DNA from: DASVEG01 sp035540495
GTDB lineage: Bacteria; Actinomycetota; Acidimicrobiia; Acidimicrobiales; CADCTF01
Direction: 5' to 3'
Length of the DNA: 64,000 bases
Assembly: GCA_035540495.1 (NCBI GenBank)
Contig: DATLGL010000029.1
Span: 124,001 to 188,000, forward strand
Shown: piece after piece, positions 8,390-17,112 of the stretch
How the letters are laid out: every line of letters starts with the position of its first letter
Numbering within the stretch: the first letter of the stretch is position 1
Program-made: the position numbers and the translations under genes
The notes under the pieces: generated by a model
Seen by the model: the letters and a program-made list of their open reading frames with translations, nothing else
Database searches by the model: none
Told to the model about the DNA's origin: nothing

Positions 8390-9295
8390 ATGGAGCGAGT
8401 GGCATACGACGAGTTCTCGATGTTCCACGAGAACGCGGAGGAGCACGGCATCCCCTACGACGGGCCGCCAGCGGTTCGCCGCGAGGCGGTGGGTCTCGGT
8501 GACGGTCGGTCGCTCAGTGCCCTCGTGTGGGGAACCTCGCCCGCGGAGCTCGTCTTCCTTCACGGCGGCGGCCAGAACGCCCACACGTGGGACACGGTCG
8601 CCCTCGCGCTCGGGTGTCCGCTGGTGGCGATCGATCTGCCCGGTCATGGGCACTCCGACGGCCCGAAGGGTGGTGCCGACGCCCTGGGGGACAACGCGGA
8701 CGACGTCGCCGCAGCGGTCGACGCGCTGGCTCCCGAGGCTCGCGCCGTCGTCGGCATGTCTGCCGGCGGGTTGACCGCCCTCGCTCTCGCGCAGCGTCGT
8801 CCCGACCTCGTTCGCAAGCTCGTCCTGGTCGACATCCTCCCGAACCCTGACCCGACGATGGTCAAGCGCATCACCGACTTCATCGCCGGACCCGAGACGT
8901 TCGAGAGCTTCGATGCGTTGCTCGAGCGGACCGTCGCGTTCAACCCGACCCGCTCCGTCTCTTCGCTGCGGCGGGGCATCCTCCACAACGCGGTGCAACT
9001 CGACGACGGCACCTGGCAGTGGCGACACCGTCGACATCGGCGGGAGGGTCCGCCGCCCGACCCTGAGCAGAGCGCAGCCCGCGTCGCGTCGCTGTGGGAC
9101 GCCATCGCCGGGCTCCGATGCCCCGTCATGCTCGCTCGGGGCATGGCCGACGGCTCCGTGATCACCGACGAGCAGGAGGCGAAGCTGCTCGCGGTGCTGC
9201 CGTCGGCGCGCGTCGAGCGGGTCGAGGGCGCTGGTCACAGCATCCAGGGCGACAAGCCGGTCGAGCTCGCCGCGCTGATCGCCGGCTTCGCGTGA
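8390..9295 (+). CDS. alpha/beta-fold hydrolase
   Basis: Serine hydrolase of 301 aa. LVFLHGGGQNAHTW gives the oxyanion-hole HGGG, DLPGHGHSDGP follows, the nucleophile elbow is GMSAGG, and the catalytic His is in GAGHSIQGDKP near the C-terminus; the acid is probably in the stretch MLARGMADGSV. Members of this family cleave esters, amides or C-C bonds, and nothing here fixes the substrate. The pirin start overlaps its stop in a GTGA junction, so the two were cotranscribed. The 54-base gap to the divergent transporter holds a small palindrome around GGAAATTCC (8358-8366). Confidence 0.85.
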   Translation: MERVAYDEFSMFHENAEEHGIPYDGPPAVRREAVGLGDGRSLSALVWGTSPAELVFLHGGGQNAHTWDTVALALGCPLVAIDLPGHGHSDGPKGGADALGDNADDVAAAVDALAPEARAVVGMSAGGLTALALAQRRPDLVRKLVLVDILPNPDPTMVKRITDFIAGPETFESFDALLERTVAFNPTRSVSSLRRGILHNAVQLDDGTWQWRHRRHRREGPPPDPEQSAARVASLWDAIAGLRCPVMLARGMADGSVITDEQEAKLLAVLPSARVERVEGAGHSIQGDKPVELAALIAGFA

Positions 9296-10232
9296 GCGGG
9301 CCGGTCAGCGACCGCGACCCGGTGCGCGCCGGGTCGGAAGCCGACGATGCCGTGCATGACGACGTCGAGGTCGTCGAGGCGCGTCAGGCCGACGTCGGTG
9401 GGATGGCAGTGGCGCGGGCCCTGCCTCGCCGGGCGAGGCGGACGGTCGGCGCATGGTGCTTCGCCGACCATTTCGGGCCTGCCGCGGTCGCCGCGGCCGC
9501 GATGCAGGTCGGGCCCCACCCGCACATCGGGTTGCACACCGCGACGTGGATCATCGAAGGCGAAGTGGTCCATCGCGACAGCCTCGGCACCCAGCAGCCC
9601 ATCCGGCCAGGGCAGCTCAACCTGATGACCGCCGGCCGAGGCGTGTCGCACGCAGAGGAGACGCCGGCGTCGCGTGTCGACACGCTGGAAGGTGTGCAGC
9701 TGTGGCTCGCCCAGCCGGATGCGACGCGCTTCGGCGACCCCGCCTTCGCGCATCACGGTGAGCTGCCTCGCGACGACGTCGACGGCGCGACGGTGACGGT
9801 GTTCCTCGGGGCGGTCGCCGGGCTCACGTCGGCCGCCGAGCTCGACGTCGAGGTCGTCGGTGCGGAGATCGAACTGCACGGGCCGGCGACGCTTCCGGTC
9901 GATCCGTCCTACGAGCACGCCGTTCTCACCCTTGGCTCGAGCGTGTCCGTGCGAGATCGCGCGGTCGGTCCGGCCCACCTCGTGTACCTCGCGCCCGGGC
10001 GCGACGAGATCGACATCGCGCGACGGCGGACGGCGGTACCGCCCGCGTGCTCCTCTTGGGGGGTGTGCCGTTCGAGGAGGAGCTGCTGATGTGGTGGAAC
10101 TTCGTCGCGCGGTCACGCGACGAGATCGAGGAGGCGCAACGCGACTGGAACGGCGGGCACGAGCGGTTCGGCGACGTCGAGTCGTCACTCTCGCTGATCC
10201 CGGCACCGCGCCCGAACTGGTTGCCCCTCTGA
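9292..10232 (+). pseudogene. pirin family protein, disrupted by a frameshift
   Basis: Two frames together encode one full-length pirin of about 313 codons. The first part (from GTG 9292) has the N-terminal cupin with GPHPHIGLHTATWIIEGE and GRGVSHAEE, which carry the expected metal-binding His and Glu residues. It runs out of frame near 10018-10030, ending at a TGA at 10087-10089. The C-terminal end continues in the -1 frame from about 10026: ADGGTARVLLLGGVP, EELLMWWNFVARSRDEI and PAPRPNWLPL, the conserved pirin ending. The break falls in a tandem heptamer GACGGCG GACGGCG (10022-10035), a slippage-prone sequence. It may be a real mutation, a sequencing error or, less likely, programmed frameshifting. 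Pirins are metal-dependent proteins, some with quercetinase activity. Confidence 0.85.
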
Positions 10233-11098
10233 AGACCCGCACCGCCGAGGGCATCGTCCTCGTCCTCGTCTCTGCGGTGTCGTTCGGCGCGCTCGGCGTG
10301 CTGGCGCGCGTGGCCTACGACGACGGCGCCGATCCCGTGGGCGTGCTGACCGTTCGATTCGCCATCGCCGCGGCGTGCTTCGTCGCCGCGGTGGTCGCGA
10401 CGGGTCGAATCCGCCGGCTGCCTTCGAAGCGGACGACCGCCGGTCTGGCCTTGATGGGCGTCGGCTACCTCGCACAGTCGCTCTGCTACTTCACCGCGGT
10501 CGACCACGCGCCGCCCGGACTCGTGGCGCTGCTCCTCTACTCGTATCCCGCGCTGGTGGTGATCCTCGGCGTCGTCTTCGCCGGTCTGCGCCTCACCGCC
10601 CGAGCCGCGGTTGCGTGCGCCGTGGCCGTCGCAGGCACGGTCGTGATCGTCGGCCCGTCCGCGAGCGGCGGCTCGCCGATCGGCATCGCGTTCGGCCTTG
10701 CAGCGGCGTTCGTCTACGCCGCGTACATCCTCATCGGCGGACGCATCCTGCCGAACGTCGACGCGCTCACCGCGTCCGCGATCATCATGTCGACCGCGGC
10801 GATCGGATACGCGGTGGTGTTCGCGTTGCGTCCGGCCGAGCGCGCGCTTCCGCAGTCCGGTGGCGGATGGGCAGCCGCCCTCGCGATCGCACTCGTCTGC
10901 ACGGTCGTGGCGGGCATCACGTTCCTCGGTGGCCTGGCGCGGGTGGGTCCTGCGGATGCGTCGACGCTGTCGACGGTCGAGCCGGTCGTCAGCGTGCTCC
11001 TGTCCGCGATCGTGACCGGTGAAGCGATCACCGGGTGGACGGTCGGCGGCGGGGCGATGGTGCTCGCCTCCGTGGTGGCGCTGGCGCGGAACCCTTAG
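10229..11098 (+). CDS. EamA/DMT family transporter
   Basis: Drug/metabolite transporter with ten predicted helices in two EamA halves (about residues 8-135 and 145-285), 289 aa. The start of the second half is ASGGSPIGIAFGLAAAFVYA, and the end, TLSTVEPVVSVLLSAIVTGE, is the usual EamA signature. No ATG, GTG or TTG lies between the pirin stop and the first helix; CTG 10229 overlaps that stop as CTGA and yields MKTRTAEGIVLVLVSAV, a natural N-terminus with positive charges before helix one. A later GTG would remove the first helix. Substrate unknown. Its stop TAG overlaps the NhaA stop on the other strand. Confidence 0.82.
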   Translation: MKTRTAEGIVLVLVSAVSFGALGVLARVAYDDGADPVGVLTVRFAIAAACFVAAVVATGRIRRLPSKRTTAGLALMGVGYLAQSLCYFTAVDHAPPGLVALLLYSYPALVVILGVVFAGLRLTARAAVACAVAVAGTVVIVGPSASGGSPIGIAFGLAAAFVYAAYILIGGRILPNVDALTASAIIMSTAAIGYAVVFALRPAERALPQSGGGWAAALAIALVCTVVAGITFLGGLARVGPADASTLSTVEPVVSVLLSAIVTGEAITGWTVGGGAMVLASVVALARNP

Positions 11099-12318
11099 CC
11101 GGACGCAGAAGCCGAGGCAGTCGCGCGCGCACCGGCGCGCTTGTGCGACAACACGATGATCGTAGCGCCGATGATCCCGCTGCTGATCGAGCCGAGGAGG
11201 ATCCCGATCTTTGCCTGGGTCTCGAGCGCCGGATCGTCGAAGGCCAGCGACGCGATGAACAAGGCGACGGTGAAGCCGATGCCGCCGAGCGCGCCGGCGC
11301 CGAGCACGTGGGCCCGGTCGACGCCGCTCGGGAGCCTCGTCGCCTTCGTGGCCAGCGCTCCGAACGTGGCAAGCGTGATGCCAAGGGTCTTCCCGACGAT
11401 GAGACCGATCGCGACCGCAAGGGTGACTCGACTCGTGAGCGTGTCGCCGAGGTTGTTGCCGACGTCGACGCCGGCGTTGGCCAGGGCGAAGATCGGCACG
11501 ATCACGTAGCTCGACCACGGATGCAGCCGGTGCTCGAGCTCCTCGAGCACCGAGCGACCCTTCACCGGAACGGCCGGCGTCAGGAGCCCGAGCGCGACAC
11601 CGGCGATGGTGGGGTGGATCCCGGCCCGGTACGTCGCGTACCAGGCGAGCGCGCCGACCGGCACGTACGCGAGTGGTGACGCCGCGCCGATGCGCCGGAT
11701 GAACACCACGACGGCGAGGAGCCCGGCGACGCCGAGCAGCCAGAGCACGCCGACGTTCGTCGAGTAGAAGAGCGCGATCACGAGGATGGCGCCGAGGTCG
11801 TCGACGATGGCGAGCGTGAGGAGGAACAGCTTGAGCCCGACCGGCGCACGCGTGCCGAGAAGCGCGAGGACCCCGACGGCGAAGGCGATGTCGGTCGCCA
11901 TGGGGACGCCCCACCCGCGCGTCGCCTCGCCTCCGCCCGACAGCGCGAGGTAGATCAACGCCGGAAGGGCCATGCCGCCCACCGCCGCGACCGCCGGCAG
12001 GAGCGCAGCGCGCGGATCGCGCAACTCGCCGACAACCAGCTCCCGCTTGATCTCCAAACCGATCAGGAAGAAGAAGACCGCCATCAGCGCGTCGTTCACC
12101 CACGTGTGCAGGTCGAGGTCGAGCTTCCACGACTCGGGCCCGATCTGGACGTGGGTCTCCCACAGGTGGTGGTAGGTCTCGGAGAACCCGCTGTTGGCCC
12201 AGACGAGCGCGATCACGGTCGCCACGAAGAGCAGGGCACCGCCACCGGCCTCCGTCTGCAGGAACTCGACCAGCGGGGTGATCCTCCGCCGGCGCTCGGA
12301 GGTGGTGGATGACGTCAT
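11095..12318 (-). CDS. nhaA: Na+/H+ antiporter NhaA
   Basis: Inner-membrane sodium/proton antiporter for pH and sodium homeostasis, 407 aa. The ion-binding Asp pair is VDDLGAIL (Asp173-Asp174) and the helix IV residue is MATDIAFAVG (Asp143), matching E. coli NhaA Asp163/164 and Asp133. FFFLIGLEIKRELVVGEL and PIFALANAGV are also family signatures. ATG 12318 gives a short polar tail (TSSTTSERRRRITPLVEF) as expected. The C-terminal tail is rich in Ala and basic residues. It converges with the EamA gene, with overlapping stop codons, and diverges from the YbdK gene. Confidence 0.93.
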   Translation of the reverse strand: MTSSTTSERRRRITPLVEFLQTEAGGGALLFVATVIALVWANSGFSETYHHLWETHVQIGPESWKLDLDLHTWVNDALMAVFFFLIGLEIKRELVVGELRDPRAALLPAVAAVGGMALPALIYLALSGGGEATRGWGVPMATDIAFAVGVLALLGTRAPVGLKLFLLTLAIVDDLGAILVIALFYSTNVGVLWLLGVAGLLAVVVFIRRIGAASPLAYVPVGALAWYATYRAGIHPTIAGVALGLLTPAVPVKGRSVLEELEHRLHPWSSYVIVPIFALANAGVDVGNNLGDTLTSRVTLAVAIGLIVGKTLGITLATFGALATKATRLPSGVDRAHVLGAGALGGIGFTVALFIASLAFDDPALETQAKIGILLGSISSGIIGATIIVLSHKRAGARATASASASG

Positions 12319-12411
12319 CGGGACGGTGCACTCTAGATGGCTGCTGCTGCACCTCCGACCGGCGCCGGCCGTGGGTTTCGAGGCGACCACGGTTGCGGGT
12401 ACACGTGCGAC

Positions 12412-13539
12412 GTGATCGATCTCCAGCGGCTGACGGTTGGCGTCGAGGAGGAGTACCAGATCGTCGACGCGCAGACCGGCGCCCTGCGGCCGAGGGCGGA
12501 GCGCGTGCTCGAGCGTGCGACGCCACGGCTCGGTGACAACGTGCAACCGGAGCTGAACCTGTCGCAGGTCGAGATCGGCACTCCGATCTGCGAGACGCTC
12601 GCCGACGTCCGCGAGGCGGTCCTCCGTTCTCGCCGCGAAGTCGACGGCGCGGCTCGAGAGGCGGGGAGCCGGATCGTCGCGCTCGCGACCCATCCGTTCG
12701 CTGAGTGGATCGCGCAGTCGACGAATCCCGGCGACCGCTACCAGCACCTGGAGGACGTCTACCAGCAGCTCGCGCGCGAGCAGCTGATCTGCGGCTGCCA
12801 CGTGCACGTGTCGGTGCCCGACCCCGATCTCGCCGTGCGGGTGTCGACCGACATACGCCCGTGGCTCGCTCCGCTGCTCGCGATCACCGCGAACTCGCCC
12901 TACTGGGAGGGCGTCGACACGGGGTACGCGAGCTACCGCAGCCAGATCTTCAGCCGTTGGCCGGCCGTCGGGACGCCGCCGCGCCTCGAGTCGCGGACGG
13001 AGATGGACTCGCTCGTGGAGAAGCTGGTGCGGGCGGGCGGCGTAGCCGACGCGACGTTCCTCTACTGGGACGTCCGGCCCTCGCAGCGGTACCCGACGGT
13101 CGAGATCCGGATCGCCGACGTCTGCTCGCTGGTCGACGATGTCGTCTTGCTGGCCGCCCTGTGCCGCTCGCTCGTTCGCACGCATCTCCGCGACCTCGTC
13201 GACGACGCACGACCGGTCGACCGCACTCCCGACGAGGTGCATCGCGTCGCCCGATGGCGTGCCGCCCGCTTCGGCCTCGACGGCGACCTGGTCGACCCGA
13301 TCGAGGGTGATCAGCGTCCGGCGCGGGAGGTGATCGGCCGGCTCCGCGCGCACGTCCGCGCCGATCTCGAAGATGCGGGAGAGCTCGACCTCGTCGACGA
13401 GCTCTTCGACGCGCTGCTCGCCCGCGGCAACGGCGCGGCGCGGCAACGGGCTGCGCTCGACCGCACGGGAACGCTGGCCGGCGTCGTCGCCTCCGCCGCG
13501 GACGACACCGTACGGGCCATCGAGGCCGCACGGCACTGA
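12412..13539 (+). CDS. carboxylate-amine ligase, YbdK/GCS2 family
   Basis: ATP-dependent carboxylate-amine ligase related to plant-type glutamate-cysteine ligase (GCS2), 375 aa. LTVGVEEEYQIVDAQTG (6-22) carries the acidic metal/substrate residues, CGCHVHVSVPD the conserved His pair, and FLYWDVRPSQRYPTVEIRIAD the third motif. YbdK itself makes gamma-glutamylcysteine only weakly, so the in vivo product is open. GTG 12412 is used because the family begins only a few residues before LTVGVEEE; an ATG further upstream (12337) would add an unrelated Gly-rich leader. Confidence 0.87.
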   Translation: MIDLQRLTVGVEEEYQIVDAQTGALRPRAERVLERATPRLGDNVQPELNLSQVEIGTPICETLADVREAVLRSRREVDGAAREAGSRIVALATHPFAEWIAQSTNPGDRYQHLEDVYQQLAREQLICGCHVHVSVPDPDLAVRVSTDIRPWLAPLLAITANSPYWEGVDTGYASYRSQIFSRWPAVGTPPRLESRTEMDSLVEKLVRAGGVADATFLYWDVRPSQRYPTVEIRIADVCSLVDDVVLLAALCRSLVRTHLRDLVDDARPVDRTPDEVHRVARWRAARFGLDGDLVDPIEGDQRPAREVIGRLRAHVRADLEDAGELDLVDELFDALLARGNGAARQRAALDRTGTLAGVVASAADDTVRAIEAARH

Positions 13540-13582
13540 GGCGCGGTGGTGACCCGACGTCGAGGTCTGCGACCATGGCGGC

Positions 13583-14053
13583 GTGTACATCTCGGCCAAG
13601 GTCGACTACGCCACCCGAGCGCTGCTGACGTTGGCCGCCGCGGACGCTGAACGTCCGGGCTCGTCGTTGAAGGGCGAAGCCGTCGCGGAGAGCCAGAAGC
13701 TGCCGACGAAGTACGTCGAGAACATCCTCGTCGACCTCCGCCGAGCCGGCTTCGTCTCCGCGCAGCGGGGAGCCGTCGGCGGGTACCGGCTCGCCCGCGA
13801 CCCGAGCGACATCGCGATCGCCGACGTCATCCGTGCGCTCGAGGGCCCCTTGGCCGAAGTGCGTGGGGAGCGTCCCGAGAAGATGCGTTACGACGGTCCG
13901 GCCGAGCACCTGCAGTCGGTCTGGATCGCGGTGCGGGCTGCGCTGCGCAGCGTGCTCGAGAAGGTCACCATCGCCGACGTGCTGGCGGGAACGTTCCCGC
14001 CGGAGGTGTCGAGGTTCGTCGAGGACCCCGACTCCTGGAAGGTTCGCACCTGA
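13583..14053 (+). CDS. Rrf2 family transcriptional regulator without cysteines
   Basis: Winged-helix regulator of the Rrf2 family, 156 aa. MYISAKVDYATRALLTLA is the conserved N-terminus, VAESQKLPTKYVENILVDLRRAGFV is the recognition helix region, and QRGAVGGYRLARDPSDI is the wing. IscR and NsrR members bind an Fe-S cluster through three cysteines; this protein has no cysteine at all, so it should not sense through such a cluster. GTG 13583. The LCP gene overlaps its stop, so both are likely transcribed together, which is an odd pairing. Confidence 0.88.
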   Translation: MYISAKVDYATRALLTLAAADAERPGSSLKGEAVAESQKLPTKYVENILVDLRRAGFVSAQRGAVGGYRLARDPSDIAIADVIRALEGPLAEVRGERPEKMRYDGPAEHLQSVWIAVRAALRSVLEKVTIADVLAGTFPPEVSRFVEDPDSWKVRT

Positions 14054-15474
14054 GCGTTCGCGAGCTCTGGAAACGGCGATGGGTCAAGGTGGTCGCCGGT
14101 GTCACCGCGCTCGTCGTCGTGACGGTCGCGGTGCTCGGCGCGCTCCTCGTCTACCGCTACCAGCAGATCGACCGCATCGAACTCCCGGACGGCCTGCTCC
14201 CGGACGAGGCGAGGGGCGACCCGCAGAACTTCCTCATCGTCGGCAGCGATTCGCGGAACTTCGTCGAGGTCGACGCAGAGCGGGACGCCTACGGCACCGC
14301 GGACGAAGTCGGTCCTCCGAAGGCGGACACGATCCTCGTGGCCCGAACCTTCCCCGACGACGACCGCATCGCGCTGGTGTCGTTTCCTCGCGACCTCTGG
14401 GTCGACATCCCCGGCGCAGGCCAGGGCCGCATCAACACCGCCATCGAGGGTGGCACCGCGCGCCTCGTCGAGACGCTCGACCAGCACTTCGGCATCCCGA
14501 TCAACCACGTCGTGCAGATCGACTTCCGCGGCTTCAAGGGGCTCGTCAACGCCGTCGGCGGTGTCGACGTCTACTTCCCGTCGCCCGTCCGTGACTGGGA
14601 CCGCGAGAAGAACCTGTCGCCGACCGGCCTCGAGATCCGCGACGGCGGCTGCGTCCGCCTCGACGGCGACACCGCGCTCGCCTACGTACGGAGCCGCCAC
14701 TACGAGCGTCTGATCGACGGCGAGTGGCACCCCGACCCGACCGGCGACCTCAATCGCATCACCCGGCAGCAGGACTTCATCCGCCGCACGCTCCGCCAGT
14801 CGCTCTCCCGCGGTCTCGGCGACCCTCGTCGATTGAACGACGTGGTCCGCAGCGCGGTCGACTTCGTCGAGCTCTCCGAAGGACTCGGCTTCCTCGACAT
14901 CCTCGCCTTCGGCCGGCAGTTCCGGTCGCTGTCGGCCGAGTCGCTCGAGACGTACTCGCTGCCGACGAAGCCTGGAGTCACCGCGGGCGGAGCCCAGGTG
15001 CTCTATCTCCAAGACGAGGCGGCTCAGCCGGTGCTCGACGTGCTCCGGGGCCGCATCGCGCGGCCGGAGGTGCTCCTGCCCGGGTCGGTGCGACTGAACA
15101 TCGTCGATGGCAGCGGCGCCCGGAACCAGCTCCAGCGCGCCGCGTTCCGCCTCGCGGCCGCCGGGTTCATCGTCGCGAACACGGGCGACGCGGCCGACGT
15201 CACCCGCATGACGACGATCCGCTACGGGAGCGGGCAGCGGGGCAAGGCCGAGCTGCTCGCGACTGCGCTGGTGGGTCCGTCGGAGCTCGTCGAGGATGCC
15301 GATCTGGCAGGCGTCGACGTCGTGCTCGTCCTCGGGCGCGACTTCCGCGGCGTCAAGGAGACGGCTCCGACGTCGACGATCGCGTCGGAGTCGTCGACCA
15401 CCACGGCTGCGCCGGCCAGCGCCGCGCCGCCGAGCACCAGGGCCGAAGAGGCTCCTACGACTCCTGAGTGCTGA
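14050..15474 (+). CDS. LytR-CpsA-Psr family protein with LytR_C domain
   Basis: Membrane-anchored phosphotransferase of the type that attaches glycopolymers to peptidoglycan. A basic cytoplasmic tail (RELWKRRWVK) and one transmembrane helix (about 15-37) are followed by the LCP domain (KADTILVARTFPDDDRIALVSFPRDLWV, then GRINTAIEGG and VQIDFRGFKGLVNAVGGVDV) and, after about residue 340, a LytR_C domain (LNIVDGSGARNQLQ). A Ser/Thr/Pro/Ala tail ends in Cys. CTG 14050, overlapping the Rrf2 stop as CTGA, gives 474 aa including the basic tail; GTG 14089 would start at the membrane helix with no charged lead. CTG is therefore preferred but unproven. Confidence 0.88.
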   Translation: MSVRELWKRRWVKVVAGVTALVVVTVAVLGALLVYRYQQIDRIELPDGLLPDEARGDPQNFLIVGSDSRNFVEVDAERDAYGTADEVGPPKADTILVARTFPDDDRIALVSFPRDLWVDIPGAGQGRINTAIEGGTARLVETLDQHFGIPINHVVQIDFRGFKGLVNAVGGVDVYFPSPVRDWDREKNLSPTGLEIRDGGCVRLDGDTALAYVRSRHYERLIDGEWHPDPTGDLNRITRQQDFIRRTLRQSLSRGLGDPRRLNDVVRSAVDFVELSEGLGFLDILAFGRQFRSLSAESLETYSLPTKPGVTAGGAQVLYLQDEAAQPVLDVLRGRIARPEVLLPGSVRLNIVDGSGARNQLQRAAFRLAAAGFIVANTGDAADVTRMTTIRYGSGQRGKAELLATALVGPSELVEDADLAGVDVVLVLGRDFRGVKETAPTSTIASESSTTTAAPASAAPPSTRAEEAPTTPEC

Positions 15475-15483
15475 CGCCCGCAG

Positions 15484-17112
15484 TCAGCGCGCGCTGCGGT
15501 GGCCGGTCGGGTCGTCGTCGCCCACGTACAGCTCGCGCAGCTTCCGCCGGTAGAGCTTGCCGTTGTCGTGACGCGGGAGCTCGTCGACGAAGTCGATCGT
15601 CTTCGGGCACTTGTAGTGCGCCAGCTTGTCGCGACACCACGTGATGAGCTCGGCCGCCAGCTCGTCCGACGGCGACACGCCATCTCGGAGCTCGACGACG
15701 GCCTTGACCTCCTCGCCCCACTCCGGGTTCGGGATCCCGATCGTTCCCGCGTCGCCCACGGCCGGATGCTGGAGAAGCACCGCGTCGACCTCCGCCGGGT
15801 AGATGTTCACGCCGCCGGAGATGATGAGCTCCGCGCTGCGCCCGGTGAGGAACAGGTATCCGTCGTCGTCGATGTAGCCGTGGTCGCCGAGGGTGAAGTA
15901 GTTGCCCCGGTAGCTGCTCGAGGTCTTGGCGTCGTCCTTGTAGTACCGGAAGCGGCCCGTCTCCGGCGCACGCATGTAGACCGTGCCGACCTCGTTCGGG
16001 CCGAGCACGTTGCCGTCGGGGTCGTGGATCTGGATCAGCTCGGGGACGCTCGGTTTGCCGACGGTGCCGGGCTTGCGCAGCCACTCCTCGGGGCCGACGA
16101 ACGTGCCGCCGCCCTCGGTCGCCGCGTAGTACTCGTAGACGACCGGGCCCAGCCAGTCCATCAGGCCCTGCTTGACCTGCACCGGGCAGGGCGCCGCGCC
16201 GTGGATGATGTAGCGAAGCGACGAGACGTCGTACTTCGCCTTGACCTCGTCGGGCAGCGCGAGCAGGCGATGGAACATCGTCGGCACCATGTGGGTGTGC
16301 GTGACGCGGTGGCGCTCGACGAGGCGGAGCGTCTCCTCGGCGTCCCAGCCGTCCATCAGCACGACGCCGACGCCCGCTGTGAGCGGACCGTTCAGCGAGA
16401 AGGCCAGCGGCGCCGCGTGGTACAGCGGTCCCGTGCACAGGTGCATGTCGGTCGCGGCGTCGTAGCGGGCCGCGCTGGCCGATGCCGTCGTCGTCGGAGA
16501 CGTCGCAGGAGTGGCAGCACCGCCTGACTGCGTCGAGCGGTCGACGCCCTTCGGCCGCCCGGTCGTGCCCGACGTGTAGAGCATCGTCCGCCCGAGGACC
16601 GGATCTTCGATGTCGGCACCGTCGTGCTCGGCGATGACCGACGCGTAGTCGTCGAAGCCGTCGATGGCCCCGCCCACGGCGAGCTTCACGACGACACCAG
16701 GCGACGAGGAGACCGCTTCAGCGATGGCCTCGGCGTACCGGACATCGCCGACGACGACCTTCGCCTCCGAGTTGTCGATGATGTAGCCCATCTCCTCGCC
16801 GGTGAGGTGCCAGTTCACGGGCGTGGCCCGAACGCCCATCCGGAGGACCGCGTTGAGCACCTCGGCGAACTCGGGGCGGTTCGACATGATCAGCGAGAGG
16901 GAGTCGCCGGCCCCGACGCCCCGTGCACGGAGCGCCCGCACGAGGCGATTGGCGTTGGCGTTGAGCTCAGCGAAGGTGCGATCGCCGGCGTCGGAGACGA
17001 TCGCCTTCCGGTCGGCGCCGTAGCGAGCGTGCAGCGCCAGCGTCATGCCCCTCGCCGCCGCCTCGAGGCGCTCCTCCTTCGTCGGTCCTGCGGGCGCTTC
17101 GGTCGACGTCAT
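15484..17112 (-). CDS. fatty-acid/acyl-CoA ligase (AMP-binding)
   Basis: Adenylate-forming acyl-CoA synthetase, 542 aa, which activates a carboxylic acid with ATP and CoA. The P-loop is LYTSGTTGRPKGV, the A5 motif region YEYYAATEGGG, the A7 region LGDHGYIDDDGYLFLTGR, and the A10 lysine lies in DELPRHDNGKLYRRKL. Unusually, the stretch after the P-loop is a low-complexity Ser/Thr/Ala linker of about 30 residues (STQSGGAATPATSPTTTAS). ATG 17112 overlaps the acyl-CoA dehydrogenase stop in an ATGA junction, so the ligase is the second gene of that operon. Acyl chain specificity is unknown. Confidence 0.92.
   Translation of the reverse strand: MTSTEAPAGPTKEERLEAAARGMTLALHARYGADRKAIVSDAGDRTFAELNANANRLVRALRARGVGAGDSLSLIMSNRPEFAEVLNAVLRMGVRATPVNWHLTGEEMGYIIDNSEAKVVVGDVRYAEAIAEAVSSSPGVVVKLAVGGAIDGFDDYASVIAEHDGADIEDPVLGRTMLYTSGTTGRPKGVDRSTQSGGAATPATSPTTTASASAARYDAATDMHLCTGPLYHAAPLAFSLNGPLTAGVGVVLMDGWDAEETLRLVERHRVTHTHMVPTMFHRLLALPDEVKAKYDVSSLRYIIHGAAPCPVQVKQGLMDWLGPVVYEYYAATEGGGTFVGPEEWLRKPGTVGKPSVPELIQIHDPDGNVLGPNEVGTVYMRAPETGRFRYYKDDAKTSSSYRGNYFTLGDHGYIDDDGYLFLTGRSAELIISGGVNIYPAEVDAVLLQHPAVGDAGTIGIPNPEWGEEVKAVVELRDGVSPSDELAAELITWCRDKLAHYKCPKTIDFVDELPRHDNGKLYRRKLRELYVGDDDPTGHRSAR

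Noticed and set aside
10047..10232. Separate 61-residue gene with GGVPFEEELLMWWNF
   Set aside because: It is the C-terminal end of pirin in a shifted frame, so it belongs to the disrupted pirin gene.
15470..15500. GCTGAC/GTCAGC hairpin at the LCP and acyl-CoA ligase ends
   Set aside because: A six-base stem with a seven-base loop is within chance for this base composition and has no U-run.
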